A DNA stretch of 32,175 bases from Nocardia shimofusensis NBRC 100134 (GTDB taxonomy: Bacteria; Actinomycetota; Actinomycetes; Mycobacteriales; Mycobacteriaceae): assembly GCF_001613125.1 (NCBI RefSeq), contig NZ_BDBT01000041.1, forward strand, positions 1 through 32,175, read 5' to 3'. Within the stretch, counting starts at the first letter, position 1. Every line of letters begins with the position of its first letter. Of this stretch, positions 20,914 through 28,954 are shown piece by piece. The notes under the pieces were generated by a model. The model was given only the letters and a program-made list of their open reading frames with translations, had not been told where the DNA came from and made no database searches. The translations under genes were made by a program, and so were the position numbers.

Positions 20914-21825
20914 TCAGAGACCATGCGCGTCGAGCCAGTGTCGAGCCAGGTCCGGCGCCGACTCACCGGCCTCGACAGCACGGATCAGCTCGATCAGCTC
21001 GTTGGTGGTCAACTCCCCCGCCACGTAGTTGAGCTTGCGCATCCGCACCTCGTCGAGCAGACCGGCGCGCAAGAGCGGGACGATGTTCTCGGCGCGGATT
21101 GCGTAGTCCTCGTCGGCCAGCACCGTCAGGCCATCGGTCGCGCCGGGGGCCAGTTCCGGCGGGCCGGTGAGCAGGCCGGCCTGGAGCGCGCCGGAACGCA
21201 GGGACTCGCGCAGCGCGAGCGGACCGGATTCGGGAGCGACCGCGGCGAAAGCGCACTCGTGCACAACGACGTCGGTCACGCCGACGTCGGTGGAGTCGCG
21301 CAGCAGACCGGGCAGCGCGGCGACGCCCGCCACGGTATCGGCGCAGCGCGGAAGGAGATCGGCGACGGTGGTCAGGCCGTCGCGGGCCGCGCGGTCGGCG
21401 GCGACGACGAGCCGGGGGCGCAGGTCGACACCGTCAGCCGGGTCGGCCACGGTGAGATCGGCGGGCAGGGCGCGCGACAGGGCGGTGACGACCTCGTCGG
21501 GAGTGCGGGCCGTGGAGCCGGAATCCAGGGCGGCGAGCAGATCACCGGTCTGTTCGCCGACGAGGTCGACGGCCCCCTCGTCCAGCGCGGCCAGATAATC
21601 AGGACGCTGCCCGAGATCGGCCCGCACCCGGACCGGCAGGCCGGTGCGCGCCAGGGCGCCCGCGTAGATCTCGGCGAGTACCCGGGACTCGGCGCTGTCG
21701 CCCGCGCCCACCACGAATGTCCGATCCTGATCGCCGCTGCCGCACGACACCGCGAGCGCCGCGAGCGCGACGAGCACGAGAGCGCCGACCCGGGTACGGG
21801 CCAGACGCTTCGACGACGCGGTCAC
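20914..21825 (-). CDS. Glycine betaine/choline-type ABC substrate-binding lipoprotein, 303 aa
   Basis: GTG at 21825 opens a lipoprotein signal: TASSKRLARTR, hydrophobic VGALVLVALAALAV, then the lipidated Cys in VSCGSG. The remainder matches the OpuAC/ProX binding-protein fold: VVGAGDSAESRVLAEIYAGA at the start, DLVGEQTGDLL, and a C-terminal ENIVPLLR...LNYVAGELTTNELIEL pattern typical of this family. It would bind a quaternary-ammonium or similar osmolyte outside the membrane. No permease or ATPase gene is adjacent, so it is an orphan binding protein. The frame stays open for 114 more codons upstream over a tandem repeat, but that extension would displace the lipoprotein signal from the N-terminus. 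Confidence 0.85.
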   Translation of the reverse strand: MTASSKRLARTRVGALVLVALAALAVSCGSGDQDRTFVVGAGDSAESRVLAEIYAGALARTGLPVRVRADLGQRPDYLAALDEGAVDLVGEQTGDLLAALDSGSTARTPDEVVTALSRALPADLTVADPADGVDLRPRLVVAADRAARDGLTTVADLLPRCADTVAGVAALPGLLRDSTDVGVTDVVVHECAFAAVAPESGPLALRESLRSGALQAGLLTGPPELAPGATDGLTVLADEDYAIRAENIVPLLRAGLLDEVRMRKLNYVAGELTTNELIELIRAVEAGESAPDLARHWLDAHGL

Positions 21826-22226
21826 GCGGGAACGCCGCCGCACCGGATTCGCACGCACCGCCAGTGCCGGAGTCTGCGTGGGAGCAGAAGTCGCGACCGG
21901 AGGCCGAGCCGGGGCCACGGCTGGAACCGCGGTCGGAGGCGGAGGCGCGGATGTGGCCGAAGGCTCGGATGCGGATGTGGCCGCAGGCGCGGCGGGCGCC
22001 GAAGCCGGAAGCGCGGCTCGAGCCGAAGTCATGGCCGGCGCCGAGGTCGCGGGCGAAGTCGGTGTCGCGGCCGACGTCGGTGGCGCGGCCGAAGTCGGTG
22101 GCGCGGCCGAAGTCGGTGGCGCGGCCGACGTCGGGGTCAGCCCGCGGGCTGAGAGCGGTTCGGGCACCGCTGAAATGTACCGTCGGCCGGTCGGCGGGTC
22201 ACCCTGCGGCCCGGCCCCACGAGAAA
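21826..22226. other. Region without a confident gene, upstream of the binding-protein gene
   Basis: This 400-bp stretch lies between the lipoprotein start and the terminator of malic enzyme. It contains the 18-bp repeats and degenerate Ala/Pro/Ser/Thr-coding sequence on the minus strand, open from a GTG at 22167 that lacks a ribosome binding site. It must also contain the promoter of the lipoprotein gene, which I could not pinpoint. If the long frame is real, the product would carry a low-complexity N-terminal extension. Confidence 0.5.
22047..22136. repeat. Five tandem 18-bp repeats
   Basis: Five adjoining copies of GCGCGGCCGAAGTCGGTG or close variants lie at 22047-22064, 22065-22082, 22083-22100, 22101-22118 and 22119-22136. 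The two middle copies are identical; the others differ at one to three bases. The period is a multiple of three, so an open frame is maintained on the minus strand (a repeated Pro-Thr-Ser-Ala-Ala-Pro hexapeptide). More degenerate copies appear to extend leftward to about 21900. This is a minisatellite-like tract, not CRISPR. Confidence 0.85.
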
Positions 22227-22267
22227 CGCCGAGGCGCCCCGCTCCAGTGGAGCGAGGCGCCTCGGCG
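22227..22267 (-). terminator. Strong terminator of the malic enzyme gene
   Basis: CGCCGAGGCGCC (22227-22238) pairs exactly with 22256-22267, and inside it CGCTCC (22240-22245) pairs with GGAGCG (22249-22254) around a 3-nt loop. Only one mismatch interrupts an otherwise continuous ~19-bp stem. It lies 17 bp after the stop and is followed on the minus strand by TTTCTC. Confidence 0.85.
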
Positions 22268-22284
22268 CACTACGTGATCAGGTG

Positions 22285-23481
22285 TTACACAACGCCTTCG
22301 GCATGCGCGGCGGCCGCGACAGCCTCGGCCACGGCCGGCGCGACGCGCGGATCCAGCGGGCTGGGCACGATCTTCTCCGGGCCGAGTTCGTCGGCGACGA
22401 CGCTCAGGATGGCGTTGGCGGCGGCGATCTTCATGCCCTCGGTGATCCGGCGGGCGCCCGCGTCCAGCGCGCCCTTGAACACGCCGGGGAAGGCCAGCAC
22501 GTTGTTGATCTGGTTCGGGAAGTCGCTGCGGCCGGTCGCCACGATCGAGGCGTACTTGCGCGCCACGTCGGGGTGGATCTCCGGGTCCGGGTTGGACATG
22601 GCGAACACGATCGACTCGGGGGCCATCGTGGCGATGAGCTCCTCGGGGATCACGCCGGCCGACAGGCCGAGGAACACATCCGCGCCCGCCAGCGCCTCGG
22701 CGGAGCCGCCGACCAGTCCGCGCGGGTTGGTGCGCTGGGCCAGCTCGGCCTTGACGGGGTTGAGGTCGCCGCGATCGGCGCTGATGATGCCCTTGGAGTC
22801 GAGCACGGTCACATCGGCCACGCCCGCGGCCAGCATGATGTTGGTGCACGCGACACCGGCCGCGCCCGCACCGGACACCACGACCTTCAGGCCCTCGATG
22901 CCGCGGCCCTGCACCCGGGCCGCGCCGTTGAGCGCGGCGAGCACCACGATGGCGGTGCCGTGCTGGTCGTCGTGCATGACCGGGCAGTCCAGCGCCTCGA
23001 CGACGCGCTTCTCGATCTCGAAGCAGCGCGGGGCGGAGATGTCCTCCAGGTTGATCGCGCCGTAGCTCGGGCGCAGCCGGATCAGGGTCTCGACGATCTC
23101 GTCGACGTCCTTGGTGTCGAGCACGAGCGGGATCGAGTCCAGACCGGCGAACTTCTTGAACAGCGCCGCCTTGCCCTCCATCACCGGCAGCGAGGCGCGC
23201 GGGCCGATGTCGCCGAGACCGAGCACCGCGGTGCCGTCGCTGACGACGACGACCAGACGGTCGGTCCAGGTGTAGCGCTTGGCCAGCGATTCGTCCTGCG
23301 CGATCGCGCGGCTGACCTGCGCGACGCCCGGGGTGTAGGCGATGGACAGGTCCCGCTGGGTCTCCAGCGGTGAGGAGAGCTCGACCGAGAGCTTGCCTCC
23401 GAGATGTCCGGCGAAGATTTCTTCTTGGGTGATTTCGGACAAACTCGCGGTGGCATTCGGTGCGTCAGTCACAGATGACAC
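22285..23481 (-). CDS. NAD-type malic enzyme, 398 aa
   Basis: Malate dehydrogenase (oxaloacetate-decarboxylating), converting malate to pyruvate and CO2 in the cytosol; short form without the phosphotransacetylase domain. Seen are YTPGVAQVS (49-57), the catalytic Lys104 in MEGKAALFK, metal ligands in INLEDISAPRCFEIE (Glu147, Asp148) and HDDQHGT (170-176, Asp171), the dinucleotide site SGAGAAG (203-209), and MSNPDPEI followed by FPNQINNVLAFPG. GTG at 23481 has AGGAG upstream; the frame is open further but the extra residues are low-complexity and not family-like. Monocistronic, with a strong terminator. It links the C4 pool to pyruvate during growth on lipids or organic acids, which suits the fatty-acid genes nearby. 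Confidence 0.93.
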   Translation of the reverse strand: MSSVTDAPNATASLSEITQEEIFAGHLGGKLSVELSSPLETQRDLSIAYTPGVAQVSRAIAQDESLAKRYTWTDRLVVVVSDGTAVLGLGDIGPRASLPVMEGKAALFKKFAGLDSIPLVLDTKDVDEIVETLIRLRPSYGAINLEDISAPRCFEIEKRVVEALDCPVMHDDQHGTAIVVLAALNGAARVQGRGIEGLKVVVSGAGAAGVACTNIMLAAGVADVTVLDSKGIISADRGDLNPVKAELAQRTNPRGLVGGSAEALAGADVFLGLSAGVIPEELIATMAPESIVFAMSNPDPEIHPDVARKYASIVATGRSDFPNQINNVLAFPGVFKGALDAGARRITEGMKIAAANAILSVVADELGPEKIVPSPLDPRVAPAVAEAVAAAAHAEGVV

Positions 23482-23909
23482 GATTTCACTCCTGCTCGGT
23501 TCTGGCTCAACCGGGGGACGGTTACCGCCGGGTAGTTGATTTCTGGTGCTCGGTGCCGCGGATCGCGAGCGCCTGCCGGAATTTCGTCGTCGCGACCGTA
23601 CCGGAACAGCCGGGGAAAATTCGGGATGTGGCGCCGTGCTGATCACGGGGCGGAGCCGGACGGGTGTGTCCGGACGGAATGATCGGGGTGGCCCGCGGGG
23701 CGACGGTACGTCGGGCGGCGAGGGTCACCGTGTCTCCGGACCCGGCGGTGGCAAGGATACGGAATCCGCAACATTCTGCCAGCCGGTCCGACGACATGCC
23801 AAACCGGCCTCGCGGAAACCGGTGACTGGCCATATCCCGAGCGTAGGGCCCGGGAATTACCTCCGGGTTAGGGGAAACTCGCCGTCGGCGCGCGGCCCGC
23901 GGTGAGCTG
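23482..23909. other. 428-bp intergenic region upstream of malic enzyme
   Basis: No gene is supported here. On the minus strand TTGGCA (23797-23802) and CAGAAT (23773-23778), 18 bp apart, could be a promoter for malic enzyme, giving a leader of about 280 nt. I saw no known riboswitch signature in that leader. The region next to the flavoprotein stop (23880-23909) is GC-rich with only short inverted repeats. Confidence 0.35.
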
Positions 23910-25532
23910 TTACATCGGGACCGGGTCGACCGGGGTGAGATCGGGTCTGGCCACGCCGGACCTGTCCGGCTGCCTGACCGCGGGCGACCAGCGGGTGGTC
24001 GACGGCGCGGCAGCCGGGCGTTCGCGCTCCACCAGGATGTCGTCGAGCCCCTCGACGAACAGGCGGGTGCGCCACTGCGGGGACAGCGCGGGGTGATCGG
24101 TCCGATGGTGCAGGCCGCGGCTCTCCGCGCGGACCAGCGCGCTGTGGGCGCTCCAGCGGGCCACCGCCAACATGGCGGCCGCCTCCCGCGCGCGCACCAG
24201 GTCCGGGCCGCGCCCGCCCAGGTCGAGGCGGGCGCCGGGCCAGATGAGATCCAGCTCGCCGATGCTGTCGCGCAGGCTGCCCGCACTGCGCAGGTAGCTG
24301 CGCCGCAGCGGCAGGGTGTGTTCCTGCACCAACCCGATCACCGCCCGCGGATCGACCATGGATCGGGCGGCCAGGCCCGCGCCGGGCACCGGGAAGGCCC
24401 GCGCGGGCACGCCGCGTTCCCGCACCCGCGCGGCGGCGCCACGGCCTGCCCATACGCCCGAGGCGATGGCCCAGGCGGCGTGCCTGCCGCTCGCGCCGCC
24501 CGCGGCGCCGGAGACCGCCTGACGGTCGGCCACATCGCCCGCGACGTAGAGGCCGGGCACGGTGGCGGCGCAGTCCGGCCCGGCCTGCGCGATTCCGCCG
24601 CTGCCGCGCACCGTGCCTTCCAGCACGGCGCGGATCGGTATCCGGCCGGTGGCGTCGAGCAGGCCGATGCGGGTGAGTCGTTCCCTGGTAGCGCTCAGCA
24701 GGCCGGTCGGCTCGGCGAACACCCGCTTGCCCGCGGCGAGCGCTACCAGGGCGGCGGACCGGTGCCCGGGCAGTGCGGCGCCGGATTCGTCGAACAGCGG
24801 CGCGGTGCGCAGGACCGGATGCAGGGCGAGCGCCGAGCGGTCGATCGGCCCGGCGGCGGTGTGCGCCACGGCGATCCCGTAGGCGCCCGCGAATTCCATG
24901 CCGGACAGGCGCGCGCCCGCCTCGGCGGCCATCAGCAGGCCGTCACCGGTGGCGGCCTCGGTGCCCACCGCGGCGGACCGGAACGCGCAGCCGCCGGTCG
25001 CCATGACCACCGCGCCCGCCCGGACGGTCCAGCTGCGGTAACGCTCGCCCGGATACACCCCGCAGGCGCCCGCGACCGCATCGGAGGCGTCCACCAGCAG
25101 CTGCAGCGCCGGATGGTGATCGAGGATCAGTACGCCCGACAGGCGCAACCGGCGACGCAGCAACCGCAGGTAGCGGGCACCGTCGAGGCGGGCACCCGCG
25201 GGCGCGGCCGCCCGGCGCGACACCGGGAAGCGATACCCCCAGCGCTCCAGGTCCCGCGCGCGATCGTGTGTCTCGTCGAGAACGCGGCGCATCCAGAGCG
25301 GGTCGCCGAGCCCGCCGCTGTGCCGCAGCGCTTGGCGTACCGCGTCCTCGCGGGCCGGACCGGACGGGGTGTTCCACAGCGGACGGATTCCGTCGACGGC
25401 CGGTCCCCCACCGGCGCAGCGCCCCTTGTCGGCCACGACGACACGGGCGCCGTCGGCAGCGGCCGAGAGAGCTGCCCAGATTCCCGCGGGCCCCCCGCCG
25501 AGAACCAGCACATCCGTCTCGATCTCGGTCAT
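23910..25532 (-). CDS. FAD-dependent oxidoreductase, fumarate reductase/succinate dehydrogenase flavoprotein-like, 540 aa
   Basis: N-terminal FAD-binding LVLGGGPAGIWAALSAA (GGGPAG at 11-16) is followed by an ADKGRCAGGGPAVDG segment in the place where FrdA/SdhA/AprA proteins bind FAD. MATGGCAFR is near residue 181 and the FAD-closing GLYVAGDVADRQAVSGAAGG near 343-360. The C-terminal helical domain ends in the RAESRGLHHRTDHP signature shared by SdhA, FrdA and L-aspartate oxidase. The typical His-Pro-Glu substrate residues were not identified, so the reaction is open. ATG at 25532 is preferred over one 27 nt upstream because it directly precedes the beta-strand. No iron-sulfur or membrane subunit gene is adjacent, so it is an orphan. 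Confidence 0.8.
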   Translation of the reverse strand: MTEIETDVLVLGGGPAGIWAALSAAADGARVVVADKGRCAGGGPAVDGIRPLWNTPSGPAREDAVRQALRHSGGLGDPLWMRRVLDETHDRARDLERWGYRFPVSRRAAAPAGARLDGARYLRLLRRRLRLSGVLILDHHPALQLLVDASDAVAGACGVYPGERYRSWTVRAGAVVMATGGCAFRSAAVGTEAATGDGLLMAAEAGARLSGMEFAGAYGIAVAHTAAGPIDRSALALHPVLRTAPLFDESGAALPGHRSAALVALAAGKRVFAEPTGLLSATRERLTRIGLLDATGRIPIRAVLEGTVRGSGGIAQAGPDCAATVPGLYVAGDVADRQAVSGAAGGASGRHAAWAIASGVWAGRGAAARVRERGVPARAFPVPGAGLAARSMVDPRAVIGLVQEHTLPLRRSYLRSAGSLRDSIGELDLIWPGARLDLGGRGPDLVRAREAAAMLAVARWSAHSALVRAESRGLHHRTDHPALSPQWRTRLFVEGLDDILVERERPAAAPSTTRWSPAVRQPDRSGVARPDLTPVDPVPM

Positions 25533-25583
25533 ACAACGAAATGTTCGGCCACATTTCACCGGCCCGCAACCATTATCCCGGGC

Positions 25584-25850
25584 TCAACCCCACCATTGTG
25601 TCCAAATCAATATCCCGGAAGCGAGGAAAACAGCCGCCGACCCGACAAGCGCGGCCATTCCCCTGCTGCGGTCCGAGAAAAGTTGCGCGCCGATCACTGT
25701 GGCCGCGATCGCGATATGCCAGAGCACCGATTCGCCGCCGGGACCGGGAAAACCGCGCCGTGCGCCGATGAATGCCGCGCCGATCACGACCAGCGCGAGC
25801 ACCACCGTTCCGGCCGCGACCGTGCCGCTGAGCGCACGCACCGGTCTCAC
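25584..25850 (-). CDS. Small membrane protein, 88 aa
   Basis: Three hydrophobic helices: VAAGTVVLALVVIGAAFIG (about 11-29), HIAIAATVIGAQLF (45-58) and GMAALVGSAAVFLASGILIW (64-83), joined by short polar loops with Arg/Asp. Its start codon at 25850 overlaps the stop of the PHP gene by 4 nt, so the two are translationally coupled. No family function is known to me. Coupling suggests a membrane partner or simply an operon neighbour. Confidence 0.8.
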   Translation of the reverse strand: MRPVRALSGTVAAGTVVLALVVIGAAFIGARRGFPGPGGESVLWHIAIAATVIGAQLFSDRSRGMAALVGSAAVFLASGILIWTQWWG

Positions 25851-26701
25851 GAGGCGATCACCGGTACCCCGGTCGCGCCGGCCACCAGCCGCTCGAATTG
25901 CTCGGGGCCGGTGGTGAATTCGCCGAGTTCGATGGTCTTGTTGGTGCCGTGGTAGTCCGAGGAGCCGGTGGTGAACAGATCGAGGTCGGCGGCGAGCCCG
26001 GTCAGCAGCGCCCGGTCGGCGGGCGAGTGGTCGGGGTGGTCGACCTCCAGGCCGCCCAGCCCGAGCGCGGCGAGTTCGCTGATGTCCTGCACGGCCAGCA
26101 GCCTTCCGCGCTTGCGCGCCCTGGTGTGGGCGAGCACGCTGACCCCGCCCGCCTCGGCGATCATCCGCACCGCCCGGCGCAGCGGGGTGTCGGCTTTCTC
26201 GGCGTAGTAGCGCCCGTGCGGGGCGAGCAGTTCCAGGAACGCGGCGTCCACACTGGGCACCACCCCGGCGGCGACCAGCGCCCTGGCCAGATGCGGACGC
26301 CCGGCCGACGGTCCCGCGGAAGCCAGCACCTCGTCGGGATCGATGGGCAGGCCGTCGTAGGCCATCAGCTCCGCCATCGCCCGCAGCCGATCGGTCCGCT
26401 CCGCGCGCAACCGCTCGCGTTCCTCGGCGAAAGCACGGTTGGACGGGTCGAAGAGATAAGCCAGCAGGTGTACCGACACCGGGTAGCCGTCCTCACCCTG
26501 GCCCACGCACGACATCTCCATCCCGCGCACCAGAGTCAGGCCGGCGGGGAGCGCGTCGACGGCCTCGGACCAGCCCGAGGTGGTGTCGTGATCGGTGAGG
26601 GCCACGACGTCGAGTCCGGCGGCGGCCGCGTTCGCGACCAGCTCGGCCGGTGAGTCGGTGCCGTCGGAGGCGGTGGAGTGGGTATGCAAGTCGATGCGCA
26701 C
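25847..26701 (-). CDS. PHP-domain phosphoesterase, 284 aa
   Basis: A PHP-family metal-dependent phosphoesterase of the YciV/TrpH type, which act on nucleotide phosphates or the 5' ends of RNA. Metal-binding HTH is at residues 6-8 with Asp13 in STASDGTDS; ALTDHDTTSGW (35-45) is the second motif. The catalytic-domain insertion covers about residues 100-160, and further ligands lie in VSVLAHTRARKRG, LEVDHPDHSP and TGSSDYHGTNK. Length is normal for the family. The start codon at 26701 sits near the end of the 59-bp gap from the SUFU-domain gene, so all four minus-strand genes from 27833 downward may be one operon. Confidence 0.9.
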   Translation of the reverse strand: MRIDLHTHSTASDGTDSPAELVANAAAAGLDVVALTDHDTTSGWSEAVDALPAGLTLVRGMEMSCVGQGEDGYPVSVHLLAYLFDPSNRAFAEERERLRAERTDRLRAMAELMAYDGLPIDPDEVLASAGPSAGRPHLARALVAAGVVPSVDAAFLELLAPHGRYYAEKADTPLRRAVRMIAEAGGVSVLAHTRARKRGRLLAVQDISELAALGLGGLEVDHPDHSPADRALLTGLAADLDLFTTGSSDYHGTNKTIELGEFTTGPEQFERLVAGATGVPVIAS

Positions 26702-26760
26702 CCATCCAGTCTTACAGCGCGAGTTCCCCGTTCCGCACCTGCGGTGTGACCGGCGAGCGA

Positions 26761-27339
26761 CTAGAGCGAGGCCGCGCCGCGGTCGGGGTCACGCACGTCG
26801 ATGCCCGCCTCGGCCCACGCGTCGCGCAACGCCTGCGCGCCGCGCACCCGCACCCAGGCCGCCTCGGTCGCGGTCACCGGGGTGACCGCCAGATAGCGCA
26901 CCGGCTCGGCGGGCTCGGGCAGCGTCACCGGATCGATCTCGCTCTCGCCGAGCAGCACCGCGGTGAACGACGAGCCCTGCCACAACTGTTCGCCCAGATC
27001 CAGGAGCGCGTCGGCCTGCAACACCACGCCTTCCACCGCGGGGCTGGCGACCAGCACGCCCAGCGCCTTGGCCACTCCGGGCAGAGCCGTGCCCGTGCGC
27101 ATGCTGAGCACCAGCTCCGCCCTGGGACCGCGCAGCGGGTCGGCGACCAGATCGTGGGGATCGCCCATCGGATGGCGTGAGCCACCCAGGGTCGCGTAGT
27201 GCACGACGTCGCCGTCGGCGATGCGCAGGATCTCGATCGGTTCGAGGCCGAGGAAGGTCACCGACGCCGAATCCACTCCGGAGGCGTCCACGCCGAAGTG
27301 ATCGAGTACCCCGGTGCGGACCCGGTCCAGAACGTCCAT
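26761..27339 (-). CDS. SUFU-like domain protein, 192 aa
   Basis: A bacterial suppressor-of-fused domain protein. The order of conserved pieces fits the family: YATLGGSRHPM (about 47-57), GPRAELVLSMRTG (70-82), a helix ending SPAVEGVVLQADALLDLGEQLW, then SSFTAVLLGESE, a VRYLAVTPVTATEAAWVR segment and a final GAQALRDAWAEAGIDVRDPDR. Function in bacteria is unknown; SUFU proteins are often neighbours of toxin/immunity genes, but here it sits in a stable housekeeping-type block. ATG at 27339 is preferred, since it lies 2 bp after the stop of the stress-protein gene; a longer frame would overlap that gene. Confidence 0.8.
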   Translation of the reverse strand: MDVLDRVRTGVLDHFGVDASGVDSASVTFLGLEPIEILRIADGDVVHYATLGGSRHPMGDPHDLVADPLRGPRAELVLSMRTGTALPGVAKALGVLVASPAVEGVVLQADALLDLGEQLWQGSSFTAVLLGESEIDPVTLPEPAEPVRYLAVTPVTATEAAWVRVRGAQALRDAWAEAGIDVRDPDRGAASL

Positions 27340-27341
27340 GC

Positions 27342-27833
27342 TCAGATCGCCAGGCGCGCGAGCATGTCGCGAGCCTGCTCGGCGGTCTTCGGATCGCACA
27401 GCACGTCGTAGCGACCGGCCACCAGCTGCATGCTGGAGGCGAAGTCGCGCTGCCCCTTGGTGGCCGCGTACGGGATCGAGGTCGAGATGACGCCGAAGAT
27501 GACGCCGCCGATCAGGCCGACGGCCAGCGGGCCGAAGGCGCTGCCGGTGGTGAACAAGCTCAGCAGCAGACCGAGGAACAGTCCGAGCCAGGCGCCGGAG
27601 ACGATGCCCCCACCGATGACCTTGCCCCAGGTGAGCCGGTAGAGAACCCGTTCGACCTGCATCAGATCGACGCCGACGATGGTGACGTTCTGTACGGGGA
27701 ACTGGTTGTCGGCCAGGTAGTCCACGGCCCGCTGTGCCTCGGCGTAGGTGGGATAGGACCCCACCGGCCAGCCCGAGGGCGGCGTCGGCAGACCCGAGCG
27801 GGCGTTGTTCGCGCTACCGAGTGGGTTTGTCAT
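27342..27833 (-). CDS. YflT-like general stress membrane protein, 163 aa
   Basis: After a Pro-rich N-terminus, the stretch VGSYPTYAEAQRAVDYLADN, FPVQNVTIVGVDL and VERVLYRLTWGK is the hallmark of the YflT/general stress protein 17M domain found in actinomycetes (compare Rv1234). Two hydrophobic helices follow (GGGIVSGAWLGLFLGLLLSL and FGPLAVGLIGGVIFGVIS), so it is membrane-bound. A soluble tail contains RYDVLCDPKTAEQARDML. First gene of a tight minus-strand run with the SUFU gene (2-bp gap). Its biochemical role is unknown. Confidence 0.85.
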   Translation of the reverse strand: MTNPLGSANNARSGLPTPPSGWPVGSYPTYAEAQRAVDYLADNQFPVQNVTIVGVDLMQVERVLYRLTWGKVIGGGIVSGAWLGLFLGLLLSLFTTGSAFGPLAVGLIGGVIFGVISTSIPYAATKGQRDFASSMQLVAGRYDVLCDPKTAEQARDMLARLAI

Positions 27834-27955
27834 AGGACCATTATGGGTCCCCGGCGTCCCGCTCCGCTGGGCACATCGTGTCCGTAGTGTCCCAAGTGTC
27901 CGATTTCACCACTCCGGCGGCTACGACTTCCTGGGTGGGCCCGGCCGAGATCTCG

Positions 27956-28900
27956 TCACTCGGGCGGGGTGAACGAGGTCGTCCGGTTCATTCCCGCCGC
28001 GCGCCCCTTCTCCGCGATGACCACGGCCATCTTGGCGCTGGCTTCGTCGATCATCTCGTCGCCGAGCATCACCGCGCCTCGCGCGCCGCCCTCGCCGGAG
28101 GTGTAATGGGCGTAGGCGTCGAGGATCTCCTCCGCGCGGTCGTAGTCGGCTTGACGCGGGCTGAAGATCTCGTTGGCCGCCTCGATCTGGGTCGGGTGCA
28201 GCACCCATTTGCCGTCGAAGCCGAGTGCCGCGGTGCGCGCGGCCGCCCGGCGGAACCCGTCGAGATCGCGGATCTGCAGGTAGGGGCCGTCGATCGCCTG
28301 CAGACCGTGCGCGCGGGCCGCGAGCAGGATGGTCATCAGGATGTGGTGGTAGGCGTCGCCCGGCTCGTAGCCCGGTGGCTGCTCGCCGACCACCAGGGTG
28401 CGCATATTGATACTGGCCATGAAATCGGCGGGCCCGAACACCAGCGCCTGCACGCGCGGGCTTGCGGTGGCGATCTCGTCGATATTGCGCAGGCCGAGCG
28501 CGTTCTCCAGCTGCGGCTCGATGCCGATGCGGCCGACCTCGAGCCCGCAGGTGCGTTCGAGCTGGGTGAGCAGCAGATCCAGCGCCCGGACCTGACCGGC
28601 ATCGGTGACTTTCGGCAGCAGGATGGCGTCGATGGCCGCGCCCGCGCCCTCCACGACGGAGATCACATCGCTGTAGGTCCATTGCGTGGTCCAGTCGTTG
28701 ACTCGCACGACCCGCAACTGCGCCCCCCAGCCCGGCTCGTTGAGCGCCGCTACGATATTCGCCCTGGCCGCGGCCTTGGCCACCGGCGCGACGGCGTCCT
28801 CGAGATCGAGGAAGACCTCGTCGACGGGCAGTCCCTTGGCCTTCTCGATCATCTTCGGATTGCTGCCTGGCACCGCCAGAACCGAGCGACGTGGCTTCAT
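27956..28900 (-). CDS. CitE-like HpcH/HpaI-type CoA ester lyase, 314 aa
   Basis: A TIM-barrel CoA ester lyase of the citrate lyase beta/malyl-CoA lyase class, expected to cleave or hydrolyse malyl-CoA-like or citramalyl-CoA-like thioesters in the cytosol. RRSVLAVPGSNPKMIEKA opens the protein, then DEVFLDLEDAVAP (metal-binding acids), VRVND, IGIEPQLENALGL, VFGPADFMASI and the IDGPYLQIRDLDGF and KWVLHPTQIEAANEIF end motifs. AGGAGG lies 5 nt before the ATG at 28900. The frame is open far upstream but only antisense to the next gene. No citrate lyase alpha or gamma genes are present, so it is a stand-alone lyase. Divergent from the MgtE_N/CBS gene. Confidence 0.92.
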   Translation of the reverse strand: MKPRRSVLAVPGSNPKMIEKAKGLPVDEVFLDLEDAVAPVAKAAARANIVAALNEPGWGAQLRVVRVNDWTTQWTYSDVISVVEGAGAAIDAILLPKVTDAGQVRALDLLLTQLERTCGLEVGRIGIEPQLENALGLRNIDEIATASPRVQALVFGPADFMASINMRTLVVGEQPPGYEPGDAYHHILMTILLAARAHGLQAIDGPYLQIRDLDGFRRAAARTAALGFDGKWVLHPTQIEAANEIFSPRQADYDRAEEILDAYAHYTSGEGGARGAVMLGDEMIDEASAKMAVVIAEKGRAAGMNRTTSFTPPE

Positions 28901-28941
28901 TGCGCCTCCTGTGTTGCGACGACCGGTGGCCCGCGAACCTC

Positions 28942-28947
28942 TAGCCT
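28942..28947 (+). promoter_or_regulatory. Leaderless -10 box for the MgtE_N/CBS gene
   Basis: TAGCCT ends 7 nt before the ATG at 28955, and no ribosome binding site precedes that ATG. This fits a leaderless transcript for the MgtE_N/CBS and DUF1003 pair. Confidence 0.5.
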
Positions 28948-28954
28948 GGCAAGC

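Noticed and set aside
22047..22136. CRISPR array
   Set aside because: The 18-bp units adjoin with no spacers, so this is a plain tandem repeat.
24093..25955. A 620-codon plus-strand open frame
   Set aside because: Antisense to the flavoprotein gene, with an Ala/Gly/Arg-rich product of no recognisable fold.
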